From: Heterostelium album PN500 | Taxonomy: Eukaryota; Evosea; Eumycetozoa; Acytosteliales; Acytosteliaceae | Reading direction: 5' to 3' | DNA: 64,000 nt | Assembly (NCBI RefSeq): GCF_000004825.1 | Contig: NW_008805075.1 | Span: 249,788-313,787, forward strand | Shown: in pieces, positions 45,247-57,800 of the stretch | Layout: every line of letters starts with the position of its first letter | How positions within the stretch are numbered: position 1 is the first letter of the stretch | Program-made: the position numbers and the translations under genes | The notes under the pieces: model-generated | Database searches by the model: none | Told to the model about the DNA's origin: nothing | Seen by the model: the letters and a program-made list of their open reading frames with translations, nothing else

Positions 45247-47662
45247 TTAATAAAATGTGATCATTCTTACTCCACCTAATTCTCCGATGGTGAGTGGGAG
45301 ATGAGATTTTGGACAGGCAATAAACATAAAGTTCTTTGGTACGTCTAATGTTTCAGAGAGTTTTTCGACGACTTGTGAAGTGAATGGTGAGGCGACGGTA
45401 ATCAAATCGATACGGATCTTTGGATAGATCTTATCCAAGAATGCAACGTTCTCAGCGATGTTTGATGGTGGGTTTTCAGAGTCGTAGCAGTGTACGATAC
45501 GAATCCAATTGGTTTGCTCGTTGTCTCTGATGTAGAGAATGGCCTTGTTCAAATAGGCTGGATCTTCCTTCGAGGCAAAGAACACAACCGATTGTGAATT
45601 GATCTTGGTGATGGCTTGACCGATCCAATTGGCCAATCTTTCTCTTGGTCTTCTGAATTTCTTCAAAATAATCAATGAGAAATATAAAATCATCTTTAAT
45701 AATCTAGAGGAGATTGATGGAAATAAAAAGTTTGTTAGATTTCATTGTTGTAAATGGATGGACTAACAATGTTGTTGTTTGTTACTTACTTTGCACGAAT
45801 AAACATAACCATGATAATCATTGCAGTGACAACGAAATAGATTGCGAAATAGGCAACTGTAGATGGATCACCAATGATATTGGCAACCAAAGCAGTGAGA
45901 ACAAAACATAGTGAGAAAATGACACCTAACCATGGTGACTTGATTTCTCTCTTCAAACTTGATCTCTGTTATTGTTAGAAAAAGAATTAGTTCACATGTA
46001 TTTGTTGAAAGGAATTGGATTATTAGTATAATGTTTGCTTGCTTGCTGCTTACCTTGTATTTCAATAACATGTTACCAATTGCGAATAAACTCATTACAC
46101 CCAAGAATGCAATGGTGTAGACACCGGCCAATACGGTGGTGTCAAAGTCAGATATAATAAATAGCGATGTACAGATACAGAAGAAGAGCACGATGATGAA
46201 ATGATTGGTCTTTCTCCAGGGATTCTCAATGAGGAGGAACTGTGGCAGACAACGATCGAGTGCCATTCTACGCACGAGACCGATGACTCCGACATAACTG
46301 GTGATGACGGAACCAGACAATACGAGACAGGCGTCGATTGAAATCCAAATGGCAAACCATTCACCGAGAGATTTTCTGGCGACAGTAGCGAGCACACCAC
46401 CGTCTGTGCTACCGGCGATCTCACAGATATGGAGGAAACAAAGATTCAACAAACCGATGAGTGGATTGAAGAAAGTGACGATCGCCCACATGTTACGAAG
46501 TGTCTTTGGGAAGACACCTTGTTCTTGCTGCTCGATAAAGTTGGACGATGTCTCGAAACCGGTGACACCAAGCATGGCAGCACCGAATCCAAAGTAGATA
46601 TTGTAGGCAAAGTTGTGTCCTTGCCATGTGAAAGAGTCTGGCGAGCACGCGTCGGAAGTCGCGTTCACTCCCGGCATCAAGTTGGGTGGTGTTCTTCCGT
46701 GAATGTTATCGACGAGCACCGACCAATCGTGTTTGTAAAAGAAGATTCCGTAGCCACCAAACACCAGCACCAACAGCGTGATCATGTGGAATACAAAGAT
46801 AATGAATGCAACGATTGCCGACTCACCAATACCGATCAGGTTGAGTGCGGCGAAAATGGCGAGCAGCACAACAGTCGACGGTTTGTCACTGATGCTCGGT
46901 ACCAATCCTTCAAAGTATTTCATAGCGGTGAAAGCACTGACCACTGCAGTGGCGACATAGGAAATCATTGTGAGTGCAGCGGCAAGCGAAGCGATATGCT
47001 TGGAGGTGGTGTTGAGCAGCACATTGTAGGCACCACCATTCAGTGGCAGCGCACTTCCTACCTCACCATACACCTTTCTAAACAAATATAAAACAAAACA
47101 TACAATCAACAGTGAAATCGGTGCGTAAATACCCGCTGCTGCAGTACACAAACTCGATGTATAGAAAATACTTGAAGTGATCTGAAATATTTTGTTGTTG
47201 TTGTTGGAAATATATTAGAAATCATATCTTGATTGATTGATTGATTGATTGTAACTAACTTACATCATTACCACAGATTGCAGTTGCCAAGAGTTGTCCG
47301 ATTTTATGCTCGGATGTTCCGTCGATCTTTTTGACTTTGGTTGGTAGTCCACCGAGATTCAAGTTTTCATCGGTGGTACCAATGAGTGGAGATTCGTCAT
47401 CACCACCGACTGTGTTATGATTGTTGTTGTTGTTGTTATTGTTGTTGTTGTTGGAATGTGGATCACCATTCAGTGCCATGTTATTATATGATGTTGACAG
47501 TACATTGGGTAGATCGTTTCCATCGCTTGACAATCTCAACGATGACTGTTGTCCTTTTCCAGGATACATAAAACTATATGGGTTGCTAACATTTCCACTA
47601 CCAGAACTATCACCACCGCCACCTAAAAGTGGTTCACTAGATCCATCCTTTGATTTACCCAT
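45247..47662 (-). CDS. APC-superfamily amino-acid permease
   Basis: Exons 47662-47264, 47180-46053, 45965-45790 and 45703-45247 join in phase to give 719 residues. The N-terminal 130 residues are hydrophilic, with a Gly/Ser cluster and an Asn run (about 72-82). About twelve membrane helices follow. AA_permease_2-type features include YGEVGSALPLNGGAYN (helix 3 region), GFGAAMLGVTGFETSSNF and DRCLPQF. The last 150 residues form a cytosolic domain (ERLANWIGQAITKIN, SVVFFASKEDPAYLNKAILY) of the kind seen in cationic amino-acid transporter-like and other eukaryotic APC proteins. The substrate is not predictable. The location is the plasma or endolysosomal membrane. Confidence 0.88.
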
Positions 47663-49059
47663 ATTTTAGATTCTCTGTTTTTTAGGGTAGTTTTTTTTTT
47701 TTTTGTTTTTTTTACGACAAAAGATGATTCGTTCGTCAAATTATGTGTTTTTTAAAAAAAGTGTTTGGTTACGTTGTGTTGTGCGTATTAATAAATAAGA
47801 AAAATAGGAATATAAAAATGAAGCGCTATATATTTAAAAGTAATTAATTATAACTAATTAATTTTTGAGAAAAACAAATAAAAATAATACAATTATTACT
47901 ATTATTATCTATACAATGATGTTGATACTACTATTATATTGAGCAATTTATTGTTAGTTTTATTTTTATTTTTATTTTTATTTATAAATGTTAAAGCAAA
48001 AAAATAAAATAAAAAAATACCTTTTATAATATATATTAACTTTTATGTATTGTTCTAACGATGGAATTCGAATGAAAATCAATATTATCAAGTTTAACTA
48101 TAAATATATTATCTATTTTATCACTATCGTATCGATCTTATCAATCTTCTTGTCTATCTATATCTATTTTAACTAAATGATATGATGATTAATTGATTGA
48201 CTGATTGACTGACCGACTCGGTTGTTATGATTTGATTTGATTGTATTTTAAATAAAATAAAATAAATAAAATATAAAGTAGAATAAAATAATATTGTTGT
48301 TTTTCCTTCTCCGTTAAGATGGAATGAAAATATTTTCATCAGACTTTTACTAAGGTGCAACAAAAACAAAAATATTTTCAACAAAAAAAAAAAAATAGAA
48401 ATAAATAAAAATCAAAAAATTCAATGGGAAAAAAAATCTAAAAAAATAATGATCTATCGTTCGTTTCAACTTAACGATGGCGGGAGTAAGAAACCCATCC
48501 TTTACCAGGATAAACACTTTTTTATACAATGTTTGCAACACTAAAGCAAAAAAATAATAATAAAAATAAAATAAAAATAAAAACTCATTCCCAAAACATA
48601 CATAAATAAAATGATAATAATAATTATAAACTTTTTTTATTTTAAAATAAAAAATAAATATAATAAAACATATATAATATATTTAAATAATAATATTATA
48701 TTATTATGCTGAATACTATCCGACTGTGAATGTGAATAAAATTAAATAGAATCAAACAGCAGTGCATCGAATGACTGACATTGTTATTTATTTCAATTCA
48801 CGATGTGTTTAATAGTTATGTGTGTTTTTTTTAATTCCCAAGTTTTTGTGGTTCGAAACAACACCAACCTCACATTCACCAAAAATACACACAAAAATCT
48901 GAAATTTATTTTTTTTTTGTTATTTTAATTTTCTATCTTTTTTTATTTTTTATTTTAATTTATAATTATTGAATTATATATAGTACTATTATTATTGTTG
49001 TTAGTTAGCTTAAAGTTTAATATTGTTTAGATATCAATAACAGAGGAAATAGAAAAAAA
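47663..49059. promoter_or_regulatory. Divergent 1.4-kb spacer between permease and gamma-SNAP genes
   Basis: Very A+T-rich DNA with several poly-T and poly-A runs. The only richer patch is 48300-48540; its frames are low-complexity. No gene or RNA was recognised. Confidence 0.45.
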
Positions 49060-50350
49060 ATGTCAGAGAAAATGATTGAAGCTAAAAAGAAGGAAGCCGA
49101 TGCTTTCATGAAGGAAGGTGATAAATTGTAAGGTTATTTTTTACTACTTCTACTACTATTGGATAGTTGATAGATATTTGTTGATTGGTTGATTAATTGA
49201 ATGATTAATTAATTAATTTATAATTGTTATTATTGTATTTTTTTAGAACAACTAAAACATTGTTGAGATGGAAATGTGATTGGGATAATGCAGCTATTGC
49301 CTATGAGAAGGCAGCAAAGAACTATAGAACCTGTAAGATGTACGATTTGGCTAAATATTGTTTCACAAGATTGGCTTTGTGTCAAAAGAGTATCGATGTC
49401 TACACTCTGGCTGCCATGAGCATGGAGTCGGCCTCTGCAATGGCAAAGGAAATGAACAACCAACAAGAAGCAATCGAATTATTAGTGGAAGCAAGTAGAA
49501 TATATAGAATCAATGGTAATTCATCGACAGCCGCCGATACAATGACAAAAGCTGCAATGTAAGAATTGATTTTGCAAGATAAAACAAACAAGTTTTCAAG
49601 TAAAGTTGTGTGTTAATAACTGTGTGTATTAATATTTTGTTTAAATAACATTATAAAGGATGATGGAAAAGACAGATGTAAATCAAGCATTAGAGTTATT
49701 GATGGATTCCTGTGAGATGTTGGATATCGATGATAAGGAGTATCTGTCGGGTGACAAGTTCAAGCTGACCATTTCAATGTTGTTGAGACACAAAAAGTAT
49801 TTAGAGGCAGTCGATCAACTGATCAATCAGAATAAGATGTTTGTAAAGATGGACAATACACACGACCTTAACAAATCATGTCTCAGTGCAATCGTTGTCT
49901 TACTTGCAATCGATGATGTTGTATCTGCCAAGAGAAGATATGAAGAGTTTTTAAAGTAAATATCTATCAACAAATTAGCAAACATAACAAACAAATATAA
50001 CTAACAACAACAACAACAACAACAACAACAGTCATTCTAGCTTCCTTCACAGTCAAGAAGGTACGACTGCTCTTGAGTTAATCAATGCATTCGATACAAA
50101 CAATGCCGAGGCAGTAAAGAATATTAGATCGAGACACCTTTTCAATTTCTTGGATAATCAAGTAAATAATAGTTTTATAATGAATCAATTGATTCATTGT
50201 CATTTTTGATTGATGAGGTTATACTAACTTATTCTTCTATCTTCTATTCCATTCTAGGTTGCCAAAATCGCTAAAGCTTTAACTTTAAGTGAAAATGTAA
50301 CAGGTGGTGGAATTGATACTCCTCAAGGTGGAGAAGAATCTGTACTTTAA
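49060..50350 (+). CDS. snpC: Gamma-SNAP, NSF attachment protein
   Basis: Five exons (49060-49127, 49247-49558, 49659-49955, 50032-50161, 50258-50350) join exactly in phase, giving 299 residues (human gamma-SNAP 312). The TPR-like helical array is recognisable (TLLRWKCDWDNAAIAYEKAA, AIELLVEASRIYRINGNSST, KAAMMMEKTDVNQALELL), and the C-terminal segment ends in TGGGIDTP, matching the gamma rather than the alpha form (VPGGGIKKK). SNAPs bind SNARE complexes and recruit NSF for disassembly. Gamma-SNAP is the less conserved isoform. The gene is convergent with eEFSec, 160 bases apart. Confidence 0.93.
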
Positions 50351-50511
50351 AAAACATAATTGGTTTAATACATAAAATAGTTTAGTTTAGTTTTTCATCA
50401 TAGTTATTATAGTCAAAATTAGCATAATTAATTTAGTTAATGTTTGGTTTTGTTTAGTTTAGTTTTTACAATGTTTAAAAATATCAATCAACAATGTTAA
50501 ACATTCATTAA

Positions 50512-52597
50512 TTAATCCTGTTTATTCTTCTTTTCCTTATCAAAAATCATTCTCTTCATGTGCAATTTAAAAGTATCACCAACTTTGATAGTATTTATAT
50601 CTACAGATGCAGGTAGTGTAATCTTTACTTTTCCAGTCTTTCCGAAACCAGATTCCAACAATCCAACAACACCTATTTTAAAATAACATTAAATAATTAA
50701 TTAGTTTTTCAAATTGAATTAGCTTGACTTGTTTTTTCTTTTGTTATTTTACAACAACAACAACACATCAAACATACCATTATCAAATATAACTTTCATT
50801 CCAATAAATTTCGATAGATCCGTATCTTTTCCAAATATATTCTTACCGATCAATGTTGATTCGCTGTGTATTCTCTCGATTTGACCCTCTTTCGCTTTGA
50901 TTTTGTAGATGTGAAGATGATTGTTGAGCAGTTGTTTATTGGTGACATCGATACCCTCTACCAATTCACCGTGGAACGCTATTCTACAACTGGAGGTATC
51001 GAGATTCACATCCAACTTTGATCCAATGATAACGCTATTCAGAGGACACAACACAGGATGTTCAAATGTCAACAATGCATATTGCGAACCGACCGGATAT
51101 TCTTGTCCAGTTGCATTCAAACTATCTAAATAACTATATTCCAACTTTGAATTGAATTGATTCAATGTCATATTTTCAATCATTGTTTCTGGTTGTTGTT
51201 GTTGTTGTTCTGTTTGTTGTTTTTTATTTCCAAAGAATATAGCTGTTGCAATCACTGTTGAATGACCAATAGTAACTAAAATCATAACAAATAGATCAAT
51301 CAATGTTAGTTAATAGTTAAGCTTATGTTGAGTTAAAATAATAACAGTTACCATGAAATTGTGATTTTGTTTTAACTTCATTCTTGTAGAATCTAACTTT
51401 TTCAATGGCTACGATTGCTCCGTTTAGCAGTGGAACTGTTTTAGGTGTACAGAGTAAACCTCTCTCCAAGAGGTTGGCATCTAGCTGCGTGACACAAATA
51501 CCGACACGATCACCTTGTGATGCCTTCTTCACGGGTTTATGAAACATTTGCATTGATTTCACTTTCTTTTCGATATTCAACTGTGGAATGTGAATGTTTT
51601 GATTAATCTCTACTGAACCTCTTAGCACTGTACCCGTCATCACTGAGCCTTGTCCTTTGATTTGGAAACAGTGATCGAATTCAAAGAGGAACGGTCCTTG
51701 ATCATCTCGTCTAGGTAACTCTACATAGTTGGTCAACTCTTTAATCAGTCTATCTACACCTATGTTATTATCACCGGTGGCAGCAGCAGAAGCAGGAGCA
51801 GCATCCGAAGAAGATGATGGATTAGCAGAGATGGCAACATAAGGTGAATCTTTAAAACATGTCTTTTCCAATACTTTCTTTAATTTGTTTGTCATCTATT
51901 TTGATTGATTGATTGATTGTCAATAACAAAGATCACTAACTAACTAACTATGAGGTCGAAAGTTTTACAATACATACAACATCAATCTTATTTTGTCTTG
52001 ATTCAATAGGCAGTTGATCTATTTTGTTTAATACTACAATTGCTTTCTTACATGTTATTTCACCTATTACTATACATTCGGCAGTCTGTGTTTGAATTCC
52101 TTTTGTAATATCTATGACCAAAAACATCATATCAATGATTTGTGAACCTAAATGATAAATAACATAGTAATTAGAATATAGTTTGGTTGCGATTATTTAT
52201 TTATGAATTAATGATAGTTACCACCTATAATCGTTTTAATAAGAGATGCATGTCCTGGACAATCTACAAGAGTATACTGTATTTGATTGTAGTTGTTTGC
52301 AATTACATCTGGATGTGATTTCAATCGATCCGGTAGCTCAGAGTGAAATGCAGAGAATCCAAGATCCAGTGTTATTCCTCTTTCTTGACTTGCAGGACTC
52401 TTATCCAATGCTGCAGTCGATAAGCTAGTACTCAATGCTTTAGCAAGACTTGTCTTACCACTATCAACATGTCCCATGATACCAATATTGATATTCAATG
52501 GTTTTATCACAACATTACTATTATTATTATTATTATTTCCATCATTACTACTACTAATAGTAGTAGTTGTTGTACTACTTGATGTTTCACTACTCAT
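50512..52597 (-). CDS. eefsec: Selenocysteine-specific elongation factor eEFSec
   Basis: Exons 52597-52222, 52147-51978, 51895-51352, 51275-50778 and 50672-50512 join in phase to 582 residues. GTPase motifs are G1 GHVDSGKT (42-49), G3 DCPGH (112-116), G4 NKID (166-169) and G5 ISAN (204-207). Domain II has GQGSVMTGTVLRG. The SelB/eEFSec-specific features FHGVTIGHSTVIATAIFF and the C-terminal domain IV (KTGKVKITLP, VGDTFKLHMKR) separate it from EF-Tu. The N-terminal Ser/Thr/Asn tract (1-30) is a dictyostelid extra. It delivers Sec-tRNA to ribosomes at UGA codons with a SECIS element, so the organism makes selenoproteins. Confidence 0.93.
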
Positions 52598-53123
52598 TTT
52601 TTTTGGTTAACTAAAAAAGAAATGAAATAATAGTGAAAATGAAAAGTTGTTCACAATCATGCATATTAAAAAAAAATTATTAAAACATTTCCTGATTTGT
52701 TGTTGGTCAACATTTTATTATTAATGTTTAAAGGGAAGATTATTATTACATGGAGCTGAGAAATAAGATTGTTTATTATTATTATCATTGATATGGGTTA
52801 TTGTTATATTAATTGATGAAGACAATGATGATGTTGAATTATTATGGACAATGAAAAGAGTAGATCAAAAGAAAATTAAATCAAAAGGTTTTCAGTTCCA
52901 ATTAAAAATCAGGAAAAGAATCTTGGTGTTTGCAACAGATCATGTTAGATTTATCTTTAATTAGAGCTAATCTGATTTTTATCATGTGACGATGATGTTT
53001 AAAATGATAAAACTACTACAATTGTTTTGGTGAAATGTTTATGATTCGATTCGATTCGATTCGATTTGATTATTTACATAGATTTATATATTGAATGGAT
53101 GAATGGATTGATGGATGGATTGA
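52598..53123. other. Spacer with (ATTCG)n microsatellite
   Basis: 5' flank of eEFSec and 3' flank of HOP2. A short run of GATTC pentamers lies at 53043-53067. No gene is seen. Confidence 0.55.
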
Positions 53124-54063
53124 TTATGAATATGCTTTTTTGTGACGTTTGTATTCGGGTGCAGATGAAGATGATGATGTTGATGAATTATCTTTCTTTG
53201 TTCGATCGGGTATGATTGTTATGTTGAGATCTTCATCAGCTTCCCAACCTATTTCCTCTTGTAGATCTTTCTTTTTCTTTGACGATCTCTCTAGAATGGT
53301 GTCCAACACCTCTTTGAACATCTTTCTACGGGCAACCCATTCACGTCTTGCCTTATCGTGTTTCGCTTCCAGTTTCTTCTTCTCGCCGGCAGACGCCACA
53401 ACGTTTTTCTTCTTGTAGGCAGCCAACTTTGTCTCGTGTTGAGCGTTCGACTTCTCGAGTGTATCTATCTTGCTGGCAATCTCAGAGTTGGTCAGCTGGC
53501 CAGCCAACTCCTTGGTGCTCGACTGTATCGATTTCAACTGCTGCTCCAACTCGTCGAGTTGCGATTTCAGTGTGGCGTTCGATCGATTCAAATCGTCTAT
53601 TGACACCTGTTGTACCAGTGGCTGTCCATATTCATCGACCGGGTTATCTTGCTCATTGTCCTGGTCATACCAATAGATGAATGCCTTGCCACTCTCCTTC
53701 TGAATGATCCTACCGTTATCCGCCAAGAACTTCAACAGTTTTACAGTCTTTGTTTTTCCCAGCATTGGGAATGCCGATTCTATTTGTTGTGGACTAAAAG
53801 GTCTTGCATTCTATAATGTAATATAACAATCAATCATGGTTAGCAAATACACCACTTTTCTTTTTGCATTGATATTACTATTAACAATTATTGTTCCAAT
53901 TCTTACTTACTTTTTTAAAATAACTAATTACCATTTCCTCATCTTGAAAAAACAAAAAGAAAAAAAAAAAAAGGTTAGACATTAATTCAATTTGAAATGA
54001 AATGAAACATCATTGTTACTACTTACCATCATTTCCTTTTGATACTTTAGGTTTTGGTCCCAT
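53124..54063 (-). CDS. hop2: HOP2/PSMC3IP/TBPIP homologous-pairing protein
   Basis: Exons 54063-54027, 53942-53911 and 53810-53124 join in phase to 251 residues. Residues 10-75 are the winged-helix DNA-binding domain (DEEMVISYFKK, then PFSPQQIESAFPMLGKTKTV, DNGRIIQKESGKAFIYWYDQD). A leucine-rich coiled coil follows (about 95-160, dimerisation with MND1). The C-terminal helical part has the family signature RREWVARRKMFKEVLDTILE and EIGWEADEDLNITI. HOP2-MND1 stimulates Dmc1/Rad51 strand exchange in meiosis. The two upstream exons are tiny (37 and 32 bases). Confidence 0.92.
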
Positions 54064-54899
54064 CTTTCTTTTCAAATAATATATATATATAAATGTTTAA
54101 GTGTACAAAGTATGTAATTTAATCAATTTTCAAAAAACTAATTTAAAATTCAAAAAACAGATCTACAAAATTTCAATTTTGGAGAGATTTCATTTTCCTA
54201 GTATTCATAAAAATTTGTTTTTGCAAAATTCTAAAAAAAAAAAAAAAAAAAGTGTGTTAATTAATTATATTGATAATAAAAAAAAAAACCGCGTTAACAT
54301 CGAACTTAAGTTCTCTTTATATGGAATACAAAAATTAAACTTTTTTGGGCAATATTGATATAATTGTGTTATCACCAGTGACTCAAAACATAAAAAAATA
54401 AAAATATCAAAACAAAAGAAAAGGTCGTGTTCGACAATTAATTTGGTGTATCGTGTTGTTCCACCTTCTTCCTTCTTCTTTAGTTATTTTTTTTATTATT
54501 CCAATCAACCAAAAAACCATTCATATCAAATAATAAAATAATTTTATTATTATTTTTCATTTTTTATTTTATCACCCTTTTTTTTTGCTTATTTTCTTTT
54601 TTTTTTTTGCAACAATCCAAATAAATTAAATAAATTACAACAAATAAAACACATTTAATATTAAATTACTATGAGTAAAAAAAAATTTATAAAATAGTGT
54701 ATTTCAAAAAAAAAAATAGTATATAACTACAACAAATTTATCATTCGATTATTATTTTTGAATAAAATTAATATTTTTAGTAATTTTTAGTATTTATTTA
54801 AATAATCAAACAAACGCATTATTTATTTTTGTGTAAATTAAATATAATATTAAAAAATACAAACAAAACAATACAATAGAAAAAACAAAAGAAACAAAA
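54064..54899. promoter_or_regulatory. Divergent promoter of hop2 and the first CLU gene
   Basis: 836 bases of very A+T-rich DNA with many A and T runs. The last 60 bases before the ATG at 54900 are almost pure A/C, a typical dictyostelid leader. No other feature was found. Confidence 0.45.
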
Positions 54900-57800
54900 A
54901 TGGAATCAAATGGTGATATAAGTCAATTGAAAATAGATGATATCAATCTGACGTCTGACAGTCATGATGATGTCGCAGTAGACATGAAAGGTGATCCAAA
55001 TATAATAATACCAATTGGTAACTGGGCAAATGTTACCCGTGAACCAAATACAGTCTATCGTTCAATATATTCACCAAAGTTGGTCGGTCCTATAGATTCA
55101 GACTCACCATTGGACACAAGCAATACCAGTGTAGATTTACTTTCATCTTCAAACAGTTCAACTGCAAATTTAATATCGGCATCTTCCATTGAAGTACCAA
55201 CAGCAGCGACATCAACAGCAACAACAACAACAACAAAAGAACAATTAGATAATATTAAACAACAACAAGAAAATAATAAAGATAAACAAGATAGTAAACA
55301 AGATAAACAGAAACAGCAACAACTACATCATCAACATCAACATGATAAACTATCGGTTAGTTCACCAGCTAATCCAACTCCACATGAAGGAATCAACAAG
55401 GAGATCAATAGTGGTGCTGGCTACAAGGTGAACAATAGCAGCTATCATGGATACAGACACAATTTCAATCATTCGGGATACTCGTTGTATACGGTCAATC
55501 ATAATGGCGAAACGACAACAACTAGACAACCTGCAACCTCCTATGTACCTTATTCACCATCGACACACTCTGCCAACTCCTCATCGTATTCACCTTCACC
55601 TTCACCAGCATCAAACATCTCATCCTATTTATATATCGATACAGCTAGATCGACACCATCCGATACCACCACTGCATCGGATTCACTGAGTTCATCGGAA
55701 GGCTATATGTATGCCGACTCGAACCATTCTTCATCTTCCTACCTCGCTTACACCACCAACAACACAGAACCAATCGATATAGACGTACCACTCGACCACA
55801 ACACTCCGAAAGTAAACATATGGAAAGAGGAGGAACGTTGTCAAAGAGAGGACGGACAAGATTACACTTGGAACGAGAAATTCCAATACATAATGGATTT
55901 ACCAGAGGCAGAAGATAAATATAAATACCTATCTATTGTTGCTAATGGTATGTGTTGTTGTTGTTGTTTATAAAGGGATATATAAACATCTAAGTGAGTT
56001 TACTAACTTGCTATTGATTTTGATTTTGTTTAGATTTTGTATATTGCGCCAATACCTTTGGAAAGATTATTATTTCAGAGAGAAACTTACCGGAAGATCA
56101 AAAGACTATAAAACCATTGTCGTTGGGTGGTGTTGCCGGTGGACATAAATACAAGTGTCAGGATATCATTTTCAAGTTTGTTGTGGATGTTGAGATTGCA
56201 CCTGGTCTTTGGATGTATGGTGATACTTCGCGATCCGATGAGAAGGCACAAAAGTCTGCTGGTCACGAGTTGAAAGGTTTGAATCATTTCATGGAGCATT
56301 CGAATGGGCTGATTAGATTCCCGCTGATGGCAATCATCGATTATCGTGGCTATCGTTTGTTGGCCATTTCGAACTTACCAATCACCAAGAAGTCGATTGT
56401 CTATGGATCGAACGACGGTGGTAAAACCATTCACAACAGTGATCCGATTATTGAAAAGGAGATGGAAAGACTGGCGGCGATTATGAATACGAAAGGACAT
56501 ATGGTTGGACTGACATCGCCCAAGTTGATGTACGGACCGGGCGACCTCGAGATACACAAGGGAACTGACGGTCGTTACTACATGTTGGATTTCGCACGTG
56601 CATTCCCACCTGAATATCCTGCACACATCCACGGCAAAGTTGGTCGTGAGATCTTCTACTCCATGTTGCGTCCAGAGCTGATATTGAAATCCGACGTTCC
56701 ACTGAGTCCAGACGCTTTCTCCGGTTGGCAAACCGGAAAAGACGAAGATGACTCCAACCAAGAAGTGATAGAAATGACATCGAAATATCATAAAACAATT
56801 ATACCTGAATGTGCATCTTATATTCAAAAAGCATTGGTAAGTAACCTATTATACATTCATCATAACGGTTCCATTCTAATCTTTTCTTTTGTTTGTTGAT
56901 TTTTCTGTAGGAAGAGGATACAGTGTGCGAAGCATCTGATGACTTTTTCGATAGCATGTTTTTAAAGGATTTAAAGAGATTTGTAAATTGTAATAGCTAC
57001 AATGCCTATCAACAGAAATCATTCGAGTTGCTGAGAATGGTGAATCTGTTGCATGGTCGTGGAATCAATATCAGATATCTTGGTGCGATTTGTCAGCTTC
57101 TCAAGGATCGTACTTTCAAGTCGATTCTCTTTACCGAGCTGGTTGCTCGTGTCTGGAAGAAGCTGATATTGGCCAAACTCAGAGAGAAGATGGACCAGAC
57201 CAACAGACCGTCCGACGAACCAAAGGTAATCGTTGCAGAGGTATTCGACTTACTCTTGAATGTACAGAGATCGTGTGAGTTTAAAACCTTTTGGAGTTCA
57301 TCCACACCCGGAAACTTTAAATTCGCAGCACTCAGAGCATTCCCAAATTGTTTAAATAAGAGTGAGAGATGTAACGAGTAAGTTGATTGATGTAACATAT
57401 GTGAGATTTACTTAAAGTGGTGGTGTATTAATATATTAATATTATTGTATCAATTAATTAATTATAGGTATGACTTGAGAAATTCATTTGATATTAAATT
57501 ATTGGTTTTCCGTATCATTCAGATGTTGAATATCAAGATTAATACCGATGCTTTCAATCAGTTTACAACCAATCCAAGATATATTATATCGATCTATGAT
57601 ATTGTTGAAGTGGAATCGCGAGTAAAGTATCCAACTGTGATTGACTATGCAGCGGGTTCACAGCTGATTTTCGAAGCAAAGAAGCGCTTGATGCAACCAA
57701 AGGTGCCGCCTGCCGAGTTGATTCGTTGGGTGGAAATGGGTCAAGAGAAACTGATGATGGCTCAACGTTCGATGCCAATGTCCACCAAGGTCATCCTACG

